Below, one piece after another: positions 57,888 through 64,000 of a DNA stretch of 64,000 nt (within the stretch, counting starts at the first letter, position 1; each line of letters begins with the position of its first letter). The stretch covers positions 62,001-126,000 of the forward strand of contig NZ_BNBD01000010.1 in assembly GCF_014654785.1 (NCBI RefSeq). The letters are read 5' to 3'. Both the position numbers and the translations under genes were made by a program. This DNA is from Streptomyces mashuensis. Its GTDB lineage: Bacteria; Actinomycetota; Actinomycetes; Streptomycetales; Streptomycetaceae. The notes under the pieces are model-generated. The model did not search any database and had not been told where the DNA came from. It was given only the letters and a program-made list of their open reading frames with translations.

Positions 57888-60447
57888 GTCGTTCACCTCC
57901 TTCTCCCTGCGCGGCGTACGGCCCGGCGGCGGCCGGGGGACCCAGGAACGGCAGCACCGGGCCGGGGGCGCCGAACGCCGCCGCCAGGGCCAGCAGCACG
58001 CCGGCCGCACCGGTCGCCAGGTCCGCCGACAGGCGCAGCCCGCGGAAGCCGGGGAACGCCAGGTGCCCCCGGTAGCAGCGGGCGTGCCAGGCCAGGCGGC
58101 GGACCTGCCGCCGTACGGCCGGGTCGCCGGCGGTCCCGCCCAGCGCCGCCAGCACGGCGAGGCAGCCGGAACGGCCCCGGAACAGGCCGGCGTTGTGCAC
58201 GTAGACCGCGTCGCAGGTGCGGCGCAGCCCGTCGAGGACGGCGGCCAGCCCGCGGTCCGGCCGGTGCCGCAGGTAGTCGCGCAGCGCGAAGGCCAGGCCC
58301 GTGCTACCGCCCTGGAGGTAGGGGAGGTTGCCGTCGCCGGCGAGGGTGACGGTGCCGTCGGGCAGCGTGTGCAGCCGCGCCAGGTCGGGGCGGAGCGCGC
58401 GGGCCGCCGCGTCGAGGTGGTGCTCCTCGCCGGTCTCCTCGTACAGGCGCAGGCACAGCACGGCCACGCCCGCCGGGCCGTGCAGCAGGCCGTGGGGCGC
58501 AGGCCCGCCCGGCCGGGCCGGCCACGGCCCCTGCTCGACCGCCGCGACGCTGCGGGCCGCGAGGCGCAACGCCCGGTCGCGCAGGGCGGCATCGCCCGTG
58601 GCGGTGGCCAGGTACAGCAGCACCAGGGCGATGCCAGCGCTGCCGCCGGCCAGGCCGGCGCCGGTCACCAGGCCCTCCACGGACCGCGCCCGGTCCAGCA
58701 CGTCGAGGGCTGCGTCCCGCAGCCCCAGCGTCTCCAGGGTGAGCGCCACGCCGTGCAGCCCGTCGTACAGGCCGGGGCGCGGCCACGGGTCGCGGCGGGC
58801 GGCGGCCACGAGCCAGGCCGGGTACGCGGCGGGTACGGCGGCCCCCGCGCGGTGCAGGGCGTACAGCACGCCGGCGGCGCCGTGGCCGAGGGAGTGGCCG
58901 CCGAGGGCGGCCGGGCCGGTGGGCGTGCCGGGGAAGAGCCGGTCGTCGCGGCCGGGCGTGGCGCAGGCGTGCAGCCCGGCGACGAGCGAGTCGCGCAGCG
59001 CGGGCCAGTCCGGCCGTTCGGCGGTCAGCAGCGCGGTGACGCGTTCCTCCGCCGGGTCCGGGGCGTGCCCGCCGGCCGTCATGCCGGTCAGCAGCCCGGT
59101 GGCGAAGCCCCGCGGCACCGGGTAGTGCTCCTCGACGGCCGAGGCGAGGGTGCGCAGCGCCGCCGGGCCGCGGCGGGGAAGGGGGAGGGGCAGGAACAGC
59201 CACAGCCGGAGCCGGTCCAGCAGGTGCCGGTGGGCGGCGGCGCCGCGCAGCCCGCCGGGCGCCCCGAAGCCCGGGTCGTCCGCCGCGCCGGGCCGGTCGT
59301 CGGAGGCGTCGGTGAGGTGGCCGGCGCCGACCAGGGCGATCCGGCCGCCGGGGCACAGCAGCACGCTGCGCGGGTGCAGTTCCGTCAGGCGCAGGCCCCG
59401 GCCCAGGAGGCCGTCCAGCGCCCGCCCCACGCGGTCGGCGACGCCGAGCGCCCAGGCCGTGTAGGGCCCGGCCTCGTGGGCGGCGCGGCGGGCCGAGGTG
59501 AGCGGGAAGGCCGCCGAGGCGGCCCGCAGCAGGGGCGTGCCCTCGATGTACGTGCGGGCCGCGAAGAGGTGGTCGGCGCGCTGGTGCAGCCCGAGGGGGC
59601 GCGGTACGCAGTCCAGGCCGGCCAGCCGCTCCAGCGCCGCGTGCTCGCGCCGCAGCCGGGTGGGCGCGTCCTCGCCGCGCCGGTCGGGCCCCGCGTGCGG
59701 TCCGGCGCCGCGCAGCACCACCCGGTCGCCGGACCGCCGGTCGACGGCCAGGTACGTGCCGCTGCCGTTGCCCTGGCGCAGCGCGCTCCGCACCCGGTAG
59801 GGGAAGTCCCCCACGGGGCGGGCCCGCAGGGTCTCCAGGTCCGGCCGGAGCACCGGCGGCAGCGGCACCCACTCGGGCGGGGCGAACACCGCGCGCCGTG
59901 GCTCGGGCACGAGCGTGCCGTCGGGCCGCCGCAGCGGCTGCCCGCCGGTCGTGCCGTAGCGGACGTGCAGCGGCCCGGCGCCGTGCCGCAGCGCCCCGGG
60001 CACGTACGGGCCGGGGAGCGGGCCGAGCCGGGCGGCGAGCCGGCCGAGGGCGGCGGCGAGACCGTCCTCGCCGGCCGGGTGCACGGTGAGGAGGCGGCCG
60101 GAGGAGAACCGGTCGGCGCGGTCGCCGGCCAGTTCGCGCGCGGTGGCCCGGGACCGGGCGAAGGAGAAGGGCAGGCCGTGCGCGACACAGTCCTCCCACA
60201 CCACGTCGACCGCGTGTTCCAGGGCGTCGAGGACGACCGAGACGTGGATCTGCCAGCCCTGGCCCGGCAGCGGTGTGCCGTGCGGCCGCAGCGTGACGCA
60301 CCAGCCGGAGACGGTGCGTTCCCAGCCGGGCGGCGCGGGGCGGCGGGCCGCGGCCAGCCGGTCGTGCTCGTCGGGGTAGCGCTCGGGCAGGTCGTAGAAG
60401 ACGGGGTCGGCGAGGCAGAAGCGGTCGTAGTCCTGGAGCGTCAGCAC
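57808..60447 (-). CDS. Degenerate LanKC-like protein (copy B)
   Basis: 879 residues, GTG at 60447 with GGAGG 6 bases upstream. It begins with the usual LanKC N terminus (LTLQDYDRFCLADPVFYDLP) and keeps the full lyase-kinase-cyclase architecture, but the catalytic sites are broken. Lyase: GWQIHVS (Lys to Gln66), LPFSFARS (Lys to Ser95), GDRADRFSSGRLLT (both Lys lost). Kinase: the HxD/GDLHPGN loop reads RLTELHPRSVLL and DFE reads LVGAGHL. LanC repeats persist (GLYDGLHGVALTLE, GLLHGPAGVAVLCL, AGLFRGRSGCLAVL). The last 25 or so residues come from reading across the precursor gene in another frame. It is probably a pseudo-enzyme partner or precursor-delivery subunit of LanKC-A. The gene is intact, with no frameshift, so it is not a pseudogene. 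Confidence 0.85.
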   Translation of the reverse strand: MLTLQDYDRFCLADPVFYDLPERYPDEHDRLAAARRPAPPGWERTVSGWCVTLRPHGTPLPGQGWQIHVSVVLDALEHAVDVVWEDCVAHGLPFSFARSRATARELAGDRADRFSSGRLLTVHPAGEDGLAAALGRLAARLGPLPGPYVPGALRHGAGPLHVRYGTTGGQPLRRPDGTLVPEPRRAVFAPPEWVPLPPVLRPDLETLRARPVGDFPYRVRSALRQGNGSGTYLAVDRRSGDRVVLRGAGPHAGPDRRGEDAPTRLRREHAALERLAGLDCVPRPLGLHQRADHLFAARTYIEGTPLLRAASAAFPLTSARRAAHEAGPYTAWALGVADRVGRALDGLLGRGLRLTELHPRSVLLCPGGRIALVGAGHLTDASDDRPGAADDPGFGAPGGLRGAAAHRHLLDRLRLWLFLPLPLPRRGPAALRTLASAVEEHYPVPRGFATGLLTGMTAGGHAPDPAEERVTALLTAERPDWPALRDSLVAGLHACATPGRDDRLFPGTPTGPAALGGHSLGHGAAGVLYALHRAGAAVPAAYPAWLVAAARRDPWPRPGLYDGLHGVALTLETLGLRDAALDVLDRARSVEGLVTGAGLAGGSAGIALVLLYLATATGDAALRDRALRLAARSVAAVEQGPWPARPGGPAPHGLLHGPAGVAVLCLRLYEETGEEHHLDAAARALRPDLARLHTLPDGTVTLAGDGNLPYLQGGSTGLAFALRDYLRHRPDRGLAAVLDGLRRTCDAVYVHNAGLFRGRSGCLAVLAALGGTAGDPAVRRQVRRLAWHARCYRGHLAFPGFRGLRLSADLATGAAGVLLALAAAFGAPGPVLPFLGPPAAAGPYAAQGEGGERRVGEPGRPGDPGTPGPGGGDAHPVAV

Positions 60448-60463
60448 GTGCGTCCTCCGGGGC

Positions 60464-61525
60464 TCAGCCGACGGGGGCGGTGAACTCCGGGGGGTTGGTG
60501 CGCACCGACCGGCGGTCGATGCGCGACCGCACCTCGGCCGAGCCGAAGCGGTAGTCGAGGCGCCGCACGGCCTCCGCCCAGTCCTGCATCGTGCGCACGG
60601 CCGAGAGCGTCTCCACCACGAACGGGTCGCTCAGCCGCGACACCCCGCGGTGCCACAGGTCCAGCGGGGATTCCTGGAGAATATTGCCCACCGTCCCCTC
60701 GTAAACGGGCAGGGCCCGTACGTCGCCGTCCGGTTCGATCTGCATCACGAGCGAGTCGACGCCCCGGGCGAAACGGTCCGGCCGCATGACGAGGTTCTGA
60801 TTGTCGGTGGTGTGCACCCGTACGCCCTCCGGGGCCAGTTCTCGCAGCCGGGCCACCATCGCCGGGCTCGTCAGCCACGCCACCTGGTCGTCGTCGAGCA
60901 GTTCGAAACGGCAGAATTCCGGGCGGCTGGCCAGCCCTTCGGGAACGGCCGCGTTGAAGGTGATGGTCCGCAATTCCGGGAAGCGCGGCGCGATGGCCGT
61001 GCAGAATTCCTCCAGTTGCGGCAGATTGCTGCGCACCACGACGCAGTCGATGCCGAACCACAGCGGCCGCAGACCCTGCCGCCGTCGCTCGCGGGCCACG
61101 CCGCTGAGCATCGTCAGCGCGCTCAGGGCCCGGTCGAACGAGCCGCGCCGGCCCCGGATCCGGTCGTGGACCTGCGCCGTCGCCCCGTCCAGACTGACGA
61201 TGACCTCGTCGAACACCTGGGCAAGCCCGTCGGCCATCCACGGCTCCATGACCCAGCCGCTGGTGTAGACGGCCGTCTTCACACCGGCCCGGGAAAGCCG
61301 CCCGGCCACCTCGAAGAGCCCCTTGACGAGCAGGGGTTCGCCGCCCGACAGCGCGACCACCCGCGGACCCAGCGAGATCAGTGCGTCCGCCACCCTGAGC
61401 ATGTCCTCCGGGCTCAATTGCCGCGACGGCCGCCGGCCCGATTCCGAATAGCAGTGCGAGCAACGCAGCGGGCACGCATACGTGGTGTCCCAGACCACCA
61501 CCTCCGGACCGGACGACACGCTCAT
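60464..61525 (-). CDS. Radical SAM protein of the SPASM type without auxiliary-cluster cysteines
   Basis: 353 residues, ATG at 61525 with AAGGGAG 2 bases upstream of the start region; the longer reading is rejected. The canonical cluster motif is CPLRCSHC (C18, C22, C25). SAM-binding GGEP-like ALSGGEPLLVKGLFEV and EVIVSLDGATAQVHD follow. The C-terminal part has the SPASM frame IEPDGDVRALPVYEGTVGNI but no cysteines after residue about 225, so the extra Fe-S clusters are absent. It lies 16 bases before LanKC-B, so it heads the RiPP operon. It likely installs a C-C, C-S or epimerised linkage, or cuts, in the precursor core; the target is unknown. Confidence 0.87.
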   Translation of the reverse strand: MSVSSGPEVVVWDTTYACPLRCSHCYSESGRRPSRQLSPEDMLRVADALISLGPRVVALSGGEPLLVKGLFEVAGRLSRAGVKTAVYTSGWVMEPWMADGLAQVFDEVIVSLDGATAQVHDRIRGRRGSFDRALSALTMLSGVARERRRQGLRPLWFGIDCVVVRSNLPQLEEFCTAIAPRFPELRTITFNAAVPEGLASRPEFCRFELLDDDQVAWLTSPAMVARLRELAPEGVRVHTTDNQNLVMRPDRFARGVDSLVMQIEPDGDVRALPVYEGTVGNILQESPLDLWHRGVSRLSDPFVVETLSAVRTMQDWAEAVRRLDYRFGSAEVRSRIDRRSVRTNPPEFTAPVG

Positions 61526-61650
61526 GGCTCCCTTTCCCGGCTGCAATTGCGAGATACACCGAAGTGTGCCGGGGCACCGCGGGGGCGCGTACCCGGCAAT
61601 CCCCCGACCGCACTGGTGGTTTTCCTCCACCCCGTTAGCGGGACATCATC

Positions 61651-61679
61651 TGGACTGCCGTCCGCACCGCCCCGATAAT
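61651..61679 (+). promoter_or_regulatory. Promoter of the histidine kinase gene
   Basis: TGGACT (61651-61656), 17-base spacer, GATAAT (61674-61679), 20 bases before the GTG at 61700. Good match to the vegetative HrdB consensus. Confidence 0.5.
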
Positions 61680-61699
61680 GACGCGCGTGAAGGACAGGC

Positions 61700-63772
61700 G
61701 TGCGCGGTAACGGCCGCGCGCTCGGGGCCGCCGCGGTGGCCGGCGGACTGTGCCTGCTGTGGGCGGCGACCACGGGTGCGTTCCTGCTGCGGAACAACAC
61801 CGTCACCCTGCCCTGGATCCTCGGCGCGGTCCTGCCCTGCTACTGCGCCGGGCTGTTCGCCTGGTGGCACGCCCCCACCCACCCCGTGGCCCGCCGCCTG
61901 CTGCTGATCGGCACCGCCCTGTCGGCGAGCATCGGCATCCGCTACACCTCGGCCCTCCTCACCACCTGGTACGGCTGGGACCTGCGCGCCCCCGAGAACG
62001 GCCTGCCCTCGCCCACCGCCGCGCTGGCCGTGCTGCCCGCCGAGTGGGACAACCTGACGGTCAGCATCCTCGTCGTCCACCTGCTCGCGCTGCTGCCCGA
62101 CGGCCGGCCGCGGTTCCGCGGCGAACTCCTCGTGCTGCGCTCGCTGTGGGCGCTGCTCGCGCTGCCCGTGGCCCTGCCCGCGGCCGGGGTGCCCACGCAC
62201 GGCGTGGAGTACGCCGTCTTCTACTACCCCGAGGCGTGGCTGCCCGGCATCGGCGCCACCCTCCTCGTCATGCGCTGCCTGCGCGGGCGCGCCGCGGGCC
62301 GGCGCGACCTGGCCGCGCTGCTGCCGGTGGCCACCGGCGCCGCCGCCCTCTTCCTGGGCCGGGCCGCCTCCCGCCTGTTCCGCAGCTGGCACGGCGAGAC
62401 CGGCGTGCTCTACCTCGTCGGCTCCCTGCTGGGCGCCCTGCCCTACGTCCTGATCTCCCTCTCCGTCGTCTACGCCGCCTTCCGCTACCGGCTGCTGGGC
62501 GTCGACATCGTCATCCGCCGCTCGGTGGTCTACGGCACGCTGTGGCTCATCATCAGCGGCTGGTACCTGGGCATGGCGATGACGCTGGGCCTCACCGCCG
62601 GCCAGTACTTCCCCATCGGCCTGTCGGTGCTCATCGCGGTCACCGCCACCGCCCTGTTCCAGCCGCTGCGGGCCCGCCTCAACCAGCTCGCCGAACGCCG
62701 CGTCTTCGGCCGCCGCCTGACCAGCTTCGAGCTCCTCGTCCAGTTCGGCAGCGCTCTCGAACACGCCTACGACCTCAGCCGGCTGGCCCCCCAGCTGGCC
62801 GCCGGCCTCCAGGTCGGGCTCGGCCTGCGCTGGGCCCGGGTCCGCCTCGGCGCCGGCGACGACCTGCCCGTGCACACCGGCACCGCCGGCGAGGAGCCCG
62901 ACGGCTGCGCCGCCGCGGCCGGCGGCGCCCGCGGCTTCCCCCTCCGCTACGGCAACGACGTACTGGGCCTCATCGAGTACGGCCCCAAGACCGAGGGCCG
63001 CTTCACGCCCGAGGACCACGACGTCGTCGAGACCCTCGCCCGGCAGGCCGCCCTCGCCGTGCACAACGTCCGGCTGGCCGCCGAACTGTCCACCCGCGTC
63101 GACGAGGTGCAGCGCCAGGCCGGCGAACTGGACGCCTCCCGGGCCCGGATCGTGCACGCCCAGGACACCGAGCGGCGCCGCATCGAGCGGCGCCTGCACG
63201 ACGGCATCCAGCAGGACCTGGTCGCCCTCGTCGCCAAGCTGCGGCTGGCCCGCAACCGGCTCGGCCGCGGCGGCGACATCGACGCCGTCCTCACCGAGGT
63301 GCAGGACGACGCCTACCGCGTCATCGACGAACTGCGCGAGGTCGCCCACGGCATCCACTCGCCCGTCCTCAGCGACCAGGGCCTGGTGGCCGCCGTCACC
63401 TCCCGGGCCCGGCGGATGCCCATCCCCGTGACCGTGCGCGTCGACCCCTCCCTGGACCGGGTGCGCTTCGCCCTGGACATCGAGGAGTCCGCGTTCTACC
63501 TGGTCTCCGAGGCGCTCACCAACGTCCTCAAGCACGCGGACGCCACCCACGTCACCATCCGGATGTCCCGCTCCGACGGCTGGCTGGTGGTGGAGGTCCG
63601 CGACGACGGCGTCGGCTTCCCCACCGGCACCACCCGGGGCCTGGGGCTGACCGGCATGCGCGACCGGATCGAGGCGGTGGGCGGCGACCTGCTCATCACC
63701 AGCGGATCCGGCGCCGGCACCACCATCCGCTCGCGGCTGGCCGAGCGGGTACGGGAGGAGAGCCATGACTGA
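61700..63772 (+). CDS. NarL-type sensor histidine kinase with membrane and GAF-like domains
   Basis: 690 residues, GTG at 61700 with AAGGA 5 bases upstream. Seven to nine membrane helices from about 10 to 345 (7TM-like sensor), a GAF-like domain at about 345-470, a coiled linker (RVDEVQRQAGELDASRARIV), then HisKA_3 with ERRRIERRLHDGIQQDLVAL (phosphorylated His) and HATPase with LVSEALTNVLKHADATHVTI, VVEVRDDGVGFPTGTTRG and GLGLTGMRDRIEAVGG. All catalytic boxes are present. It is divergent from the RiPP operon and overlaps its response regulator by 8 bases; it may or may not control the RiPP genes. Confidence 0.93.
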   Translation: MRGNGRALGAAAVAGGLCLLWAATTGAFLLRNNTVTLPWILGAVLPCYCAGLFAWWHAPTHPVARRLLLIGTALSASIGIRYTSALLTTWYGWDLRAPENGLPSPTAALAVLPAEWDNLTVSILVVHLLALLPDGRPRFRGELLVLRSLWALLALPVALPAAGVPTHGVEYAVFYYPEAWLPGIGATLLVMRCLRGRAAGRRDLAALLPVATGAAALFLGRAASRLFRSWHGETGVLYLVGSLLGALPYVLISLSVVYAAFRYRLLGVDIVIRRSVVYGTLWLIISGWYLGMAMTLGLTAGQYFPIGLSVLIAVTATALFQPLRARLNQLAERRVFGRRLTSFELLVQFGSALEHAYDLSRLAPQLAAGLQVGLGLRWARVRLGAGDDLPVHTGTAGEEPDGCAAAAGGARGFPLRYGNDVLGLIEYGPKTEGRFTPEDHDVVETLARQAALAVHNVRLAAELSTRVDEVQRQAGELDASRARIVHAQDTERRRIERRLHDGIQQDLVALVAKLRLARNRLGRGGDIDAVLTEVQDDAYRVIDELREVAHGIHSPVLSDQGLVAAVTSRARRMPIPVTVRVDPSLDRVRFALDIEESAFYLVSEALTNVLKHADATHVTIRMSRSDGWLVVEVRDDGVGFPTGTTRGLGLTGMRDRIEAVGGDLLITSGSGAGTTIRSRLAERVREESHD

Positions 63773-64000
63773 AGCACCCATGCGCGTCGTCATCGCCGAG
63801 GACCACTACCTGGTGCGGGAGGGCACCCGCCGGCTGCTGGAGGACACCGGCGCCGTCGGCGTCGTCGCCGCCGTCGGCGACGGCACGGAACTCCTGCGCG
63901 CCGTCGACGCGCTGCGGCCCGAGGCCGTCATCGCCGACATCCGCATGCCCCCCACCCACCACACCGAGGGCATCGCCGCCGCCCACGCCATCCGCGCCGC
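63765..64000 (+). CDS. NarL-family response regulator, N-terminal part
   Basis: The first 78 codons of the gene; the window ends inside. ATG at 63765 overlaps the kinase stop by 8 bases. Receiver domain: RVVIAEDHYLVREGTRRLLE, VIADIRMPPTHHTEGIAAA with the phospho-accepting Asp in ADIRMPP. The LuxR-type DNA-binding domain is beyond the window, so family placement rests on the receiver and the HisKA_3 partner. Confidence 0.88.
   Translation, partial: MTEAPMRVVIAEDHYLVREGTRRLLEDTGAVGVVAAVGDGTELLRAVDALRPEAVIADIRMPPTHHTEGIAAAHAIRA

Noticed and set aside
1..64000. tRNA, rRNA, insertion sequences or prophage genes
   Set aside because: Looked for transposase motifs, integrases, terminal inverted repeats and tRNA-like cloverleaf ends; none could be supported.

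Overview
The window is a piece of a Streptomyces (or very close actinomycete) chromosome. G+C is very high, with near-obligatory G/C at third codon positions. Many genes have a TAnnnT -10 box 6-8 bases before the start codon and no Shine-Dalgarno (leaderless). Typical Streptomyces families are present: DUF397, an NsdA/NsdB-type regulator, cslA-glxA, SpoIIE-type phosphatases and c-di-AMP-riboswitch-controlled cell-wall hydrolases. I see no tRNA, rRNA, CRISPR array, insertion sequence or prophage.

Layout. (1) 1-3.5 kb: end of an acyl-CoA operon (enoyl-CoA hydratase, double OB-fold DUF35 protein, two thiolase-fold proteins lacking the thiolase catalytic residues). (2) 3.6-14.8 kb: housekeeping and regulatory genes (DUF397, PGRP amidase with a TTG start, APH-fold kinase, NsdA/B-like regulator, PAS-PP2C phosphatase, HEAT-like protein, membrane proteins). 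(3) 15.5-20.5 kb: the cslA-glxA-cslZ locus for the hyphal-tip beta-glucan. (4) 20.7-22.8 kb: NHEJ ligase and primase-polymerase encoded by two divergent genes with a 22-bp palindrome between them. (5) 26.0-32.4 kb: a compact six-gene operon of redox enzymes (P450 with an aberrant I-helix, cupin, PLP lyase, FAD-SLDH-like small subunit, GMC oxidoreductase, VioB-type ferritin-like enzyme) whose product I cannot assign. (6) 32.4-39.8 kb: DUF6777 lipoprotein and Ser/Thr kinase, a cobalamin riboswitch with cbtB-cbtA and a divergent histidine-phosphatase-fold protein lacking its catalytic His, then a 2OG-Fe dioxygenase/SRPBCC pair and an MDR oxidoreductase. (7) 40.4-50.0 kb: an exopolysaccharide cluster resembling the fungal galactosaminogalactan set (Agd3-like deacetylase, PelF-like GT4, spherulin-4 and GH114 proteins) combined with an NDP-sugar dehydratase, nucleotidyltransferase and reductase. 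(8) 50.2-55.2 kb: c-di-AMP riboswitch with NlpC/P60 hydrolase, ArsR/MFS divergon with a doubled operator, YchJ-like protein, MarR/MFS pair. (9) 55.1-61.5 kb, minus strand: a class III lanthipeptide-like RiPP operon (radical SAM enzyme, degenerate LanKC, 37-residue precursor overlapping the LanKC 3' end, LanKC with conserved lyase and kinase motifs). (10) 61.7-64 kb: divergent NarL-type two-component system, cut by the window end.

The most promising undescribed systems are the RiPP locus in (9), with its paired active-looking and degenerate LanKC enzymes and a radical SAM protein without SPASM cysteines, and the six-gene redox operon in (5). The polysaccharide cluster in (7) is the next most interesting. 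All functions are inferred from motifs and context read by eye; no database search was run.
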